This document shows, in pieces, positions 1 through 10,855 of a stretch of 64,000 nucleotides of DNA. A program made the position numbers and the translations under genes. The notes under the pieces are model-generated. The model ran no database searches. It saw only the letters and a program-made list of their open reading frames with translations, and was not told where the DNA came from. The stretch covers positions 17,508,651 through 17,572,650 of the forward strand of contig NC_056548.1 in assembly GCF_910596095.1 (NCBI RefSeq), in the 5' to 3' direction. The stretch is from Thunnus maccoyii (Eukaryota; Chordata; Actinopteri; Scombriformes; Scombridae). Position 1 is the first letter of the stretch; the number at the start of each line of letters is the position of its first letter.

Positions 1-117
1 CACTCTTAATGTCATGCCAGCTACAGCTTCCAAGCAAACAGTTTGTATGTGCAGTGTTTAACTGACCAAAGCTGAGTGCAGCGCTATATGTGCTTAGCTC
101 AGGCTTGTAACTCTAAC

Positions 118-3100
118 CTCAGTGTATTGAATGCCTCTTTGGGAGCCGCCAATGACAGCCTCCGAGGGGAACAAACACTCCAGCAACTCCATCTGATTAA
201 GGGAGACGTCAGTACTAAAAGTCCGCAGGCTGGATCCCTGACAGTGTTCATAGTTTACCTTCAGACCCTGGCCCACAAACCTGCAGATAGAAACGAAGGT
301 CAGACAGACATTTGTATCCTCCAATCATGAACCTGTCGCTGACCTTCAACAAGACATTAAATGCAACCTTACACAACAGGAATTAATAAAAAAAAAAATG
401 CACCTGAGGTGGTCATGGGGACAAGCCTGATTAAAGACTGTTCGAGACTGAAGGAAAGCAGCTGGGTCGAGCTGGCCCGGGCCCACCATGCTGAAGAAGT
501 GTGCAGCCATAGGGCCAAGAGGACTGGGCGTAGCATCTGGTGGTGGCAGCGGATCGATGTGGAGGACAGAGACAGCCAGGCTGCTCAGCGTTAGCCTCAA
601 CACCAGCTCTGGCCTTGACTCGTCACCATGGGTTTTGGATGGATGAGCTGAAATATATAAAAATATCAAATTTTCACTGAGGTGAAATGATAACCATGTG
701 CAGAGTGATAAGAGTGTGTAGGCTTTCACTGAGCCAAACACAGCTGATAACACTTTCAGCTGTGGAGGAGGAACTAAACAGGGAGATATGCTGATGTAAT
801 CTTTGGTTGGGATGAAAGCCTGCATATTCCTTTTCCTCTCTAAAGCACATGGACATGGAGGGACTAGTATTCAACAGCTGAATGTGTATTAAGTATGTAC
901 AAATATACAGATTTATTTTGACACTTACAAGTTTGTCTCAGTAATTTATGAGGGAGTTGTGAGTCCCGTGACTGTATGGGAGTTTCACTAGTCTGCTTCT
1001 CTCTTTGTCGTGGTACATCCATGTAATCATCCCACAGAGCCTGCAAACACACACAAACACAGATTACACAGACAGTAGTTCATTTCCAGTAATTTCATCA
1101 CATTCACTAAAACACTCATGTTCAAAATAGTCATTTTTATAGCTCCTAATGTTGTCAGTGTAAAGATTAAATGACACTATGCTGCCATTATCTGAGGATT
1201 TCAGGATCTTATTGAGTAACCAGACCACTGAGAGCCTTTACTCTCACCCATATTCTATTTAATTGTGAGTCTGTAAGCATGCTGATCAAACAAAGACTTA
1301 CTGTTGTGTTTCCAGATGGAGACTCTCCTGGGGAGGCAGAGTAATTGCTATTGAGTGACAAATCCAAGTCAACAGTGGGTGGTTCACCCAGAGGGGGGAG
1401 CGATGACAAGCTGTGAGACATGTCCATGTCAGCCATGGAGAAGAACACATCATCTACACCAACAGGTTTAAAAAAGAAAAAAAAAGAAAAAAAAGGAAAA
1501 GACAATTAGATAGATTCAACCGTGACATTTGATGAGTAAGACAATGTGGGGGTTAGAGGACGGTGTTTCAACCTCGACTAGACACAGTCCTGGTGGTCTG
1601 GCTCTCAAAGAGTTCAGGGTCTGCTCCTGGCACAGCAGTCTCCTTCTTCAGACAGCGGTTCAGTTCCATATGAAGTCGATACTCATCCTCTTGCTGCATG
1701 GGTCGACTCTTTCTGTCCTTGGCCCATTCCTGTGCACCTTCACACAAATAGAAAGACATGCTCTATGTATTCTATTTTTAAGTAGCTTATTCAGTGACCT
1801 TTCTACTCTGTTTGATCCAAATTTCTATATCATCTGTGAACGGACAGATGCTCACCTCCACCAGAGAAAGCTCCACATAAGTCCAGAAGAAGATGAACTT
1901 GCCGCGGGGACAGCAGAATAATTAGTGTATCAATATGTCCAACAACATCCAGCTGAAAAGCAAAGCACACAAGAGAGCCTGGTTAAATGCAGTGCATAAA
2001 TACTGAATAAACAATTCATATAATTAACATAATATTTTGTAATCAGAAATGGTTAATTCACCTTTGCTCCGGGCATAGCTAGGTTGTTTTTCAGAGTGAG
2101 GGACAGCTCAATTTTGCCACTGAGAATCCCAATCTGTACAGGCTGAAAAGGTGTTGTAGAGGACACAGGCTCCGTGAACTGCGGATGAGGCTCGCATATG
2201 ATTTTGGGATTCCAGCTAGGAGAGAGCTTTGGCTCAGTCTCCTGTCAAAAAAATAAATAAATAAATACGAGATAAGATTTTTAAAAAGGCTTACACATAC
2301 AACTCTTTTATACTGAATTTCAAAGACTTGCTACACCAACCGTTGGAGTGGGTGAAGATTTACAACCAGCTCGAGACACATCTGAGAACTCGTCCCAAAA
2401 TACAGTGATGCCTTCCATCTGCAAGTTTTTATGAGCAAATGTGGTCGGCTGATGCACGTTCACATTCGAGCTCTCCTCGCCTGTTTCATCGCAGTAAACA
2501 ATCCTGAAACAACCACAAGACACACAGAGCTGGACAACAACCTTCAGCAAACACTGTGTTTGCACACATGTAAATGTGCAAATACAAATGACCTACATCA
2601 CATAAATACTGCACTGCTTCTTACGGACATCTTCCATACTGTATATTATCTGCAGCCTTTTTAACCGTCCACATCTCAACTGTATAAAAACTTCTCTATG
2701 TTGTCTGTGTGTTCTCCTCTACATCACTTCCTTTCTGACTGATTATAGATAATAGATTTAAGAAAAGAAATCAATGATGAATGATGACATTTAATTGGAT
2801 TCACTTAGTGTTGAAAATGTTTCTAATTTTGCTAAAACTGCCTGAATAAGTCATATGTTGTCCCATTGACTGTCCAAACTTACTTGTTGATTCGAATCTC
2901 AAGAGCAATTCCAGTTTTAGAATTTTCTGGGATGTGTTCAACTCGAAGAACAGTATCCAAAAATGTCACTTTGACTCTTCTCAGAACTGCAAGAAAGGAA
3001 ATATAAAGAAATTACTTCACGCAACACAAGGCTGGTAAACCTCTTTAAATGTTTCCTGGCATTAGAGACATAATGTACCTGTCTCTATTGTTTCTGCAAA

Positions 3101-3783
3101 CTTTTCTAATCCCTCAAAAGGCTGGAAGCTCTCTCCCATGTCGTCGGTGAGTTTCTGGCTCAGACATTCTTTGGCGAGTTGCATGCTGCTCGTCATGAAA
3201 CTGGACCAGTACATGGGCTCAACACCAGAAGCTGGAAAAACAGCCAAGGTGACAGTAACATTAATTATTTGTCAACTTGTTAGTATATAACAAAATGAGA
3301 ATTTGTTTTTCTCAATCCTTTTCCAACTATCTAAAACCTCCTTACCAACTCTTGGTCTTGGTCTTAACACCATCTCCAAACCCTTGATCTCTAGGGCACA
3401 GTTTTCCTGCAGCAGGGCTGCCCATGGGACAGTCAGTGAAATTGTCTGGATGAACCCCGCGATTACCTCGAAAGGGGCATCTGCCGTCTCTAGGAGCTCA
3501 TTCAGTGACTGAGGAACAAAGAACAATGCTGAGACTTCTCTTAATTCATGTGGATTTTTGTGTTCAAATCAAGATAATTCATCTGCTGCATTTCCTGCCA
3601 TCAAGGTAAAACTACACATACCCATTTATCCAGGGGAACTTGTGCAAGTGATCCAGTGCCTTGATAGAGGTCTAAGCTGAGCTGATCCAAGCTCAACTTC
3701 TCCTGCAGAAAGTTGCCTAGATACCGATGCAGGAGGTATCTGCACGCCCGCTTCTTGATGGACTCCGAAAATGGCCAAGGCAT
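118..3783 (-). CDS. atg2b: Autophagy-related protein 2 homolog B, N-terminal 12 coding exons (runs off left edge)
   Basis: ATG2 proteins are rod-shaped lipid-transfer proteins that bridge the ER and the growing autophagosome membrane and work with WIPI proteins. Coding exons, in transcript order: 3622-3783, 3346-3508, 3079-3231, 2884-2986, 2341-2503, 2062-2241, 1856-1952, 1573-1737, 1302-1453, 929-1040, 404-647, 118-280. Together they give 619 codons with every splice phase consistent. The N-terminus (MPWPFSESIKKRACRYLL) is the conserved chorein-type start of the ATG2 family, and blocks such as FSMADMDMSHSLSSLPPLG match my memory of vertebrate ATG2B. The ATG has A at -3. The family is about 2000 residues long, so roughly two thirds of the protein lies left of position 1. 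The donor of exon 5 is a GTTGGT site at 2340; a stronger-looking GTGTAG four bases further on would break the frame. ATG2B is preferred over ATG2A because of the match and the GSKIP neighbour. Confidence 0.95.
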
Positions 3784-4077
3784 CTTAACTCAAGAGGTGT
3801 ACAGTATAAAGGTAGTGAAAGGGGTCTTGAGGCTTTTGCAACCAGAAAGCTATAGCTACCCAAACAGCTATGAGTCAATTACTGATGTTACAGCTCTGTC
3901 ATCCTGTCGACTTAAAGACATCAAGAAATCGTGAGCTCAAACATCCTTCATATCCCAAGATCAGGGACACTTTGGAGGATGTGTTGACACTCAGAGATGT
4001 GTGTGGAAATTGGTCCGACTCCAGTTTGCTGCGCCTACAGAAAAGAAACACATGTTGTCCCCCTTAGTAACTTGAGA

Positions 4078-4116
4078 CTTGTGTCTCTGATGTTTACAAC
4101 ACATCAGAGACACAAG
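4078..4116. repeat. Perfect 16-bp inverted repeat with 7-nt loop
   Basis: Arms CTTGTGTCTCTGATGT (4078-4093) and ACATCAGAGACACAAG (4101-4116) are exact reverse complements around the loop TTACAAC. It lies upstream of the ATG2B start, so it could sit in the leader. No poly-T tract follows, and nothing indicates a terminator role. It may be a remnant of a small foldback element. Confidence 0.85.
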
Positions 4117-4189
4117 CTTCAATTTAAGAAAGAGACAGTTTTATGTGGCTGTTGCTGCTTGATAATATAATGCAGCATATAAATTGTCC

Positions 4190-4209
4190 GAATAACATTA
4201 ATGTTATTC
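4190..4209. repeat. Perfect 20-bp palindrome
   Basis: GAATAACATTAATGTTATTC reads the same on both strands. It is AT-rich and lies 74 bp from the adjacent hairpin. No function can be assigned. Confidence 0.8.
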
Positions 4210-5140
4210 TAAGCACCCATCTGCCGTCATTCTAGTGCCAGTGTAAACTAAGCAAAAGCAATTGCGAAATAGCTGTTAGCATGCCACACACTTGCTAACC
4301 TGGTTAGGTTCACTTCAGCAGAGCTGTCATCGTAGTCAAGAGTCGGAAGATGTGCTTTGACTGCTGGCTAGACAAAGACATGTCATTTGGCTAACTAGCC
4401 GGCTAGTAAATTTGAGGTTAATGCCGTCAGCTGTCCTATAAAGCACTCCTGTCTGCAAAGAAAGACAACATTAGCTAAGCCGGCTAACGTCGCGCTAGTT
4501 AGCTTACTGGCTAATCTAAAACCAAACAATGGTCAAGTTATTTACTGTAACATAACAGATGCACACTGACGGAAACACTGCATATATACACCAGTGCGAT
4601 GTGCCGACAGACACCAGTAAGAGAGCAGAGCTGAAGATGTTAGAGCAGCTCTTAAATTACCTTCTGACTGACTTGTTTACAAACACTTTCATGACTCCGC
4701 ACCTTCACCCAGCACACTGCGGGGCGGGATTAGACAGTGATGTCATAACATGGCGGGGGACTCTTTTTTAAAACTTTATTAACTATTATTAACTTTATTA
4801 TCTATTCTAAGTATATTAATGTTACATTTATGGCTGATTTTTTAAAAGTATAAATATGTTCTGTTTCGGTTTTTTTTTAATAAAGTTACAACAGAAAAAT
4901 TGAGAAACAAGCTTAGATCATCAATCTTATTATTTTAGCTAAGTTTCATATTCATAAGTGTAAATTTGCCAACAAAAAAAAACTCTCTTCGCAGTTTTTC
5001 ATAAAGCATGTGAGCAGTACTTACAGACTATTACATCTTGCACTAATAGAAGGCTGTAAAAACTGTTGAGTGTATTTTATTTAACTAATCTGATGTTTTA
5101 TTTATTTATGTATTTATTTTTATTCTTTTTTCATTCATTC

Positions 5141-5250
5141 ATTATTATTATTATCATTATTATTATTGTTATTATTATTATTATTATTAACAACAACAAC
5201 AACAACAATAATAATAATAATAATAATAACAATAATAATAATAATAATAA
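5141..5250. repeat. Compound trinucleotide microsatellite (TTA)n-(AAC)n-(AAT)n
   Basis: About 110 bp of ATT/TTA units pass into AAC units and then AAT units. The surrounding 4761-5330 is AT-rich intergenic sequence with no recognisable gene. The open frame across it codes only low-complexity asparagine and isoleucine and is not a gene. Confidence 0.9.
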
Positions 5251-5330
5251 TTTTCTTTCTATTTCTTAAGTGTTGTTTGTGAACGTCCTGGCATAATGTT
5301 CACAAAATGTAACTCATGTTCTTTATTGTA

Positions 5331-5366
5331 CTCAATAAAGTTAAAAAAAAAAAAAAAAAAAAAAAA
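5331..5366 (+). repeat. AATAAA followed by a 24-base poly(A) run: retroposon-like tail
   Basis: CTCAATAAAG at 5331-5340 is followed three bases later by A24 (5343-5366). This is what the 3' end of a retroposed transcript or a LINE/SINE tail looks like. The body to its left is not recognised. The foldback transposon starts 12 bases after the run. Confidence 0.5.
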
Positions 5367-5378
5367 CCTACTGGGTCA

Positions 5379-5908
5379 ACGACGCTGAAGTTAGCTTCCG
5401 ATTCGATGTTAAGGGGGAAATTAAGGGAAAGGTTAAGGTGAAAGTTAAGGGAAACATGAATAAGGACATTTAGCGGCTTATTCTCCGTTTTCCACCACTT
5501 ACACTAATGAAAGAGCGTTAGACATCGTAACACAAAAACTTAACGCTGTTTAAAACCACTTTCAGATTTGTGAAACCTTTATTCTACTCATGAAAACACA
5601 AGAAGGCGATTTCCCCGCCCCCCCCCCCCCCCCCTTTCCAGACCACATGAGACCAGATTCACGTCAAAAACCGCTAAACTTAGACTTGACAAGTCTGTGG
5701 CCTTTGATCTGGACCTGGTCCAATTTAGTTTGGAGAGAGAAATATCTGTGAAATCGCCCTTCTTTGTGTTTTCACAAACAGAATGAAAGTTTCACAAATC
5801 TGGAACTGTGAGAATGAGTCTCTGTAGTCTTCTTGGTAATCTAGTCCAGATATAACAAGTCTAAATATAGTGGTTTTTGATCCGGATCTGGTTTAATGTG
5901 ATCTGGAT

Positions 5909-5939
<31 letters not shown>

Positions 5940-6141
5940 GCAGTTAAATCAACCTTTTTGTGTGTTTTCATAAGCAAAATAAAAGTTTCACAAAACTGAA
6001 AGTTGGTTTAAACATGGTTAAGGTTTTTGCTACGATGTCTAACACGTTTTAATAAGTGTAAGTGGTGAAAAGGCCCTTTCCCTTAACTTTCCCCTTAACT
6101 CCGAATCGGAAGCTGTGAATCGGAAGCTAACTTCAGCATCT
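5379..6141. mobile_element. 763-bp foldback DNA transposon with 10-bp target-site duplication
   Basis: The two halves are long imperfect inverted copies. The left end (GCTGAAGTTAGCTTCCGATTC from 5384) matches the complement of the right end (CTTCAGC at 6131 and inward). Further blocks pair in order: CCACCACTTACAC, GTTAGACATCGTA, TTTGTGAAAC, ATGAAAACACA and CAAAAACC. A C17 run in the left arm (5618-5634) faces a G30 run in the right arm (5909-5938). TACTGGGTCA flanks both ends (5369-5378 and 6142-6151). There is no open frame for a transposase, so it is non-autonomous. A 9-10 bp duplication fits Mutator-like elements best; hAT elements usually make 8 bp. The family assignment is inference. Confidence 0.8.
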
Positions 6142-6744
6142 TACTGGGTCATTGTTTTTAATGTAGTTATTTAGTGACAACGCAAATAAAGTAGAAAAGG
6201 GGTAAGGCATTCATTTATAGTTTCTTTCTTTGGCTGTGCATAAACTTGAGATTCAACATTTATCTATCTGAAGTTATCTGACGCTCGTTTGTCTGAACCT
6301 TCTCCACGGAGCTCAACAACAACCACACCGAGGAGGAGGAGGAGGAGGAGGAGGTGGTGAGAAAAATGAGCGCAGTTTGGTCAGAGACAAGCTTTATTGT
6401 TGTTATAGCATCGCTAGATCAAACGTATGACTGCTACTCTTAATAACATACAATATGCATGTGATGAATACAAAGTGAAGTAATATATAACTGTTACATT
6501 TCTGGCCTGCACAACGGTCGGTTTGTTTACTCCTGTTAACCAGTGCACTAGCTGAGGTTAGTTATCCTAATATTGGCTTTCTAAGTTAGCTACATCAATC
6601 TATATATGAATTACCCGAGTTATACCATTTAAATGAAACTAACACATTGACTGAAAGTTCGTCTAATGCTATCTGTGATGCTAACCAGAGACTTTCACTT
6701 CAGCTAGAGTCCTCAAGATGTCGCTGTGATGTCGATGTTTAAGA

Positions 6745-6915
6745 TCTCGCGAGATTGATCATTTTACCAAAAACCATGATCTTTTTCTAACCCTAACCAA
6801 ATGTTTTTGTGACTAAACCTAAACAGACCTTAACCATAACGTTGTCACATCATAAAACGTAATTATTTTGTACAACAGGCACTATGAAGAAACAACGCAT
6901 ACAAATCTCGCGAGA
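6745..6915. promoter_or_regulatory. Two perfect TCTCGCGAGA palindromes
   Basis: The 10-bp word occurs at 6745-6754 and again at 6906-6915, 161 bp apart, between the divergent genes ATG2B and GSKIP. This word is known as the BANP-bound CGCG promoter element in vertebrates. The pair could mark the GSKIP promoter. Alternatively the two sites may be the ends of a small repeat, since CTAACCCTAACC-type sequence lies between them. Confidence 0.5.
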
Positions 6916-7065
6916 GTTTCGCAAATATAGGGTAAGCATCTGCATAGATGTTTTGAGAGATGAAAAATACCGAAATACATTTAACTTGTACTGTGTACTC
7001 GAGTATTTCCATTTCATGCTTCTTCATACTTTTACTCCACTATATTTATTTGACAGCTGTTACTA

Positions 7066-7216
7066 GTTTTAGAGCTGTAACGATTAATCGATTTGTTGTC
7101 AACTATAAAATTAATTGGCAACTGTTTTTTAAGAAAAATGTCCAAATTCTCTGATTGCATTGGATGTGAACTGTTGTCAGACTTTACTAATCAATTGATG
7201 TTGCAGCCCTACTTGG
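7066..7216. repeat. Fragment of a dispersed fish repeat (AACGATTAATCG type)
   Basis: It carries AACGATTAATCGATT, then AATTGGCAACTG, then CAATTGATGTTGCAGCCCTA. These words recur in related pieces at 12865, 29228, 51635 and 58880 in this window. I take it as a decayed non-autonomous DNA element; the family name is uncertain. Confidence 0.5.
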
Positions 7217-8513
7217 TTTACAAACTAATATTTCACACACAAAACATATGATCGGCTAATAAAACATGACGTAATTTTATAGGTTAAATCAGCCAATAGT
7301 GTATGAAATAATTAAAATTAGCTCCACATTGACCAAGTACAACAGTTCCACATTAATATAACAGAAACAGTAATATAATATGTAATAATATAACACTCAC
7401 AGCAGTCATTTTTCAGAACAGAATACTTTTATTTTTGATAATACTTACTCAATGCTTATAATACTTCTGTACATTTGCTTAAGTAACATTTTCAGCGTAG
7501 AACTTTAAGTTGTAATCGAGTATTTTTAGATTGTGTTACGGTTCTTCTACTTAAGTGGATCTGAATACTTCCTCCACTGTTGAATGCTGGTGATAAATGT
7601 GTGTGTGTCAGTAAATCTTCAACTGAGATAATACAGACTTTTGTTTAATGTATGGATTTGTGTTTTATCCTAATGCAGCTTTACGGGTTCAATCTAGAAA
7701 ACTTATGTCCACCAGATGTAAAAGTTTTGTCTCACACCAGTTTGATCAGCAGCCAAGAATGCCAAAACAAATGAAAAAACAAATCAAACTATACCTTTGC
7801 TGTCACTGTGAGGTGGTTTAATATACAGTTTAACAGTCACAAAGGTACAAACCATAGTAAAACTTTTTCCTCCTATAAACTGACTGATCCACTGTGTGTT
7901 TCCACCTGTAACATCCACATGATATGGATGTCTATGAACTGGAAGAGACAGTTTAAGTTAAATATTGCTGCATGTTTCACAATCAGTGGTTACATCAACT
8001 GTGGCTTATTGCCCATAAAGGCGTCCAGCCAACAGAATGAATGAAGAGGAAGCCAAATGTGGTGCAACAGCTGACATGCAGGAAAAAGGCTCATACAGAT
8101 GTGTGCTACGTGATGCACATTGACACAAATAAAGCATGACGAGACTCAACTTGTTGAACAAACGCACCGGTGCTAAGGAGACGGCATGACTCATACGTAG
8201 TGTTTAATACTGATAATTGGTTGGAAAATACCCAGTTACCTGTTTGATACTATAGTTCAGTTCCTTCCTGACTCAAACCGGTTTAACTTTTCCTCAGGCC
8301 ATCACCTGATCACAGAGGATGGTAATTATTTTTTCCAGTTAGTGACAGTAGAGAGCAGCTTGTTGTGACAGTCCCAGTTTAACTGCCGGGTTTCTCAAGT
8401 GTACTTGTGGACATGGAGAACCATTTTGGCAGTTTTTGTAGTGTAGAGTAAACTTTGGGCTACAACAATGAGTCAGTCATAGTCGATAACTTTGTTTTTC
8501 TGTGTTGTAGGGG

Positions 8514-9017
8514 ATGGAGGTAGACTGCCAGCCCGAGGAATCCATTGTCACTTCATTTGACGAGGACTGTGTCGAGCTCGGTGACGTCAAGGACATGAGA
8601 TTGGAGGCGGAGGCAGTGGTCAACGACGTGCTTTTCGCCGTCGCTGAAATGCACGTGTCGCAAAGTCTCAACAGTGCGTCGGATGTGGCCTACATAAATG
8701 TGGAAACAAGAGAGGGAAACCGGTATTGTCTGGAGCTCACGGAAGCAGGACTGAGGGTAAGATGCACCATCAGCGATTATTACTCACCGCATGCAGCTTT
8801 CAGACCCCAAAACCATACGAGGGTTTTAAAATAAATCACTTGTTTCTGCTCTATACAGGTGGTGGGCTATGCCTTCGATCAAGTGGATGAGGATTTGAGC
8901 ACCCAGTATCATGAGACTGTTTACTCGCTTCTGGACACGCTGAGTCCGGGTTACAGAGAGGCCTTCGGGAATGCTTTGCTCCAGCGGCTGGAGAGGCTGA
9001 AGCAAAACGGACAATAA
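8514..9017 (+). CDS. gskip: GSK3B-interacting protein
   Basis: GSKIP is a small cytosolic scaffold that binds GSK3-beta through a C-terminal helix and anchors protein kinase A through its regulatory subunit. Two coding exons, 8514-8756 and 8859-9017, join in phase 0 to give 133 residues, close to the human length of 139. The start [15 protein letters not shown] and the C-terminal stretch [20 protein letters not shown] (the GSK3-interaction helix) are near-identical to my memory of the vertebrate protein. The exon begins at 8511, three bases before the ATG, so the rest of the 5' UTR lies in an upstream exon not located. The gene is head-to-head with ATG2B and tail-to-tail with NPC2. Confidence 0.97.
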
Positions 9018-10090
9018 AAAAGGACCAAAAATGCTGCATACATCGTACAAGTGAAACAAGGGGTTGATGATGTGGGTGTATTTGGATATGAGCCAATAAT
9101 AACCAAGTCTGGTCAAATATTATAGCCTATTATGTGATGTCCACCTGCCTAGCAACCACTACAATACGGGGTACCCTGCCCTATCAACTTTGCTTTGTTC
9201 TGAGTTTCATATCATCGAATGACTTCATGTCAGCTACTTTAGTTTTTGACTGCGAGGGATTGGCTGGTATGGAATCTGTTGCAACATTGTGTTGTTGACT
9301 TTACTGTGGAAAGATCTTCCAGCTTCCACGTGTTACAAATTTGTAACTCTGCACCTTTTGTACTCGTCGAAATGATCTGAGAAAGAAGCAGCAAGTTATG
9401 TTGATAGTAAAGCCGGTTTCCTCCTTCTGCTCTGCTTGCACTAAAGCTGTGTGGCCTTTGTGGCTGAAATCTGCGCAAATTGACCCAATAATACTTCATA
9501 TTCAGCAGGTGTCTCAGTGAAAGAGCCAAATCTATAATCTTTCCATATAACTCATACATATACTGCCTTAATGACTGACTTTTGGTTAGAAAAGTACAAA
9601 AATTAACTTGTTTTACTTAGTTTGTATTGACAGAGAAGGTATTTTGTGGGGCTGTCATTTTACATGAGTAGGGTCAGAAACTTATTTTAAATTTCTGATT
9701 ATGTCAAACTAAGCTGACATTGTATTCAATATCAAATTGTGTTTGGATATCATTTGTTTTTTCTCCATATTGCACAATGCATTGCATCTCAAGCTTGCAT
9801 TTGGTGTTAAGGCAAAGAAGCTATTCTCATGGAGACTTACATTTTTTTTTAAAAATTTTGATGTTTTATCTTCAAACTTTTGGTTCTCTAGTCCGAATAC
9901 ACGTTTATTTAAACTCAACGACCACTTCTAAAGCTGCTTTAATGCTTTTGTGTTAGTTTGGTATGTGTGACCTGCTAATGAATTGTCAAGTGTTATGAAA
10001 TCAAACTTTCCAAGAAAACTTTTTGCATTCATACAGTTATCCCTTGCTGCTGGCCTTTGCTCAGACCAATAAAATCTTAGAAACGGTGTC
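9018..10090 (+). other. gskip: GSKIP 3' UTR
   Basis: About 1 kb between the GSKIP stop and the AATAAA signal at 10068-10073. It is AT-rich with no coding potential. An earlier weaker candidate is the CCAATAATAACC at about 9093. Confidence 0.6.
10068..10073 (+). terminator. gskip: Polyadenylation signal AATAAA, GSKIP
   Basis: Canonical AATAAA, the best plus-strand signal downstream of the GSKIP stop. About 300 bp separate it from the NPC2 signal on the other strand, as expected for convergent genes. Confidence 0.6.
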
Positions 10091-10381
10091 AGTCCTCATT
10101 GTTAAGTCTTTAAATGCATGACAGGTGTTCATGCCTCACCTTTGTCGACATGACTACACACATGCCACAATTTCAGGAGCCTCAGCTGAAGGCGATCTGA
10201 AGTGTAACCACCTGGTGATGAGCAGTGGCAAGACAAACTTCCCTTGAAAGTCGGAAAAGTAGTTGCGTCACCACTGATAAACCAGTGATTGCAGTGCAAG
10301 TTAAAATAAATAAATGGGGAGTAAAGTGTCTGACAAGTGCATAGAGAGAGTTGAAAGTTACTGTAATGGTACATAGATTTC

Positions 10382-10387
10382 TTTATT
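10382..10387 (-). terminator. npc2: Polyadenylation signal AATAAA, NPC2
   Basis: TTTATT on the plus strand is AATAAA on the NPC2 strand, about 470 bp beyond the NPC2 stop codon. The 3' UTR would therefore be about 10370-10855; it contains a poly(T) tract on the sense strand (A run at 10612-10629 on plus). Confidence 0.55.
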
Positions 10388-10855
10388 AGTTTACTTTTCA
10401 GTCATTTATAATTTCCAATTCCATATGTCTAGTATCACAAGGTCAGTAAGAAAATTTTACAAAAGCTTCAGTAAAGAAAAATGTACAGTTTGTACTTTTT
10501 CTGACTACACAGCAGCCAGTTAGACAAGACATTTGCACTGCAGTGGAATGTAGTTCACAAACCAGGGTTGTTCATGCAAACGTTGACCGCATTATTTCAC
10601 ATCCACAACTTAAAAAAAAAAAAAAAAAAGCAACTGTTATGCAGATAACAAACCCTGTCTTTAATTCAGCAGTATTTGAGGTGAGAGTGTGCAGCAGAGT
10701 CTTGCAAACTAGTGAACGACATACATCTTAAAATCATTTTGATGAATGAATAAAATGAGATCTTAACAAGAATCATTTATATTCTAGTTCTTTTACTCAT
10801 TTGAATCCCTTTAAATAAAACAACAAAAACACGTGTCAGAGGTACTGTTGGCTGC

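Larger units (their letters stand above)
3784..4760 (-). promoter_or_regulatory. ATG2B 5' leader and promoter region
   Basis: This is the sequence upstream of the ATG2B start codon. No coding exon is visible. Repeated GCTAAC/GTTAGC-type words at about 4440-4520 resemble those near the ISCA2 start at 14540-14585. The end of the 5' UTR cannot be placed. The region contains a 16-bp-arm hairpin and a 20-bp palindrome, listed separately. Confidence 0.4.
6142..8510 (+). other. GSKIP upstream region, probably containing its non-coding first exon
   Basis: No coding exon was found in these 2.4 kb. A (GAG)n stretch at 6331-6354, next to a purine-rich GTGAG, and the CpG-containing sequence around 6290-6360 are possible places for a first non-coding exon. 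The acceptor TTGTAG at 8505-8510 immediately before the coding exon shows that an upstream exon must exist. The two CTAACC words at 6789-6800 are too few to be telomeric. A dispersed-repeat fragment and two CGCG palindromes are listed separately. Confidence 0.4.

Noticed and set aside
2335-2340. GTGTAG donor for ATG2B exon 5
   Set aside because: It leaves phase 1, and every joining to the next exon then hits TGA; the GTTGGT donor at 2340 gives a continuous family-like protein.
5066-5269. 67-codon open frame with poly-I and poly-N
   Set aside because: It is the translation of a trinucleotide microsatellite.
6789-6800. CTAACCCTAACC, telomere-like
   Set aside because: Only two imperfect units; it is more likely part of a dispersed repeat.
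8826-9116. 96-codon antisense frame over GSKIP exon 3
   Set aside because: It is a shadow of the conserved GSKIP coding sequence and has no homology of its own.
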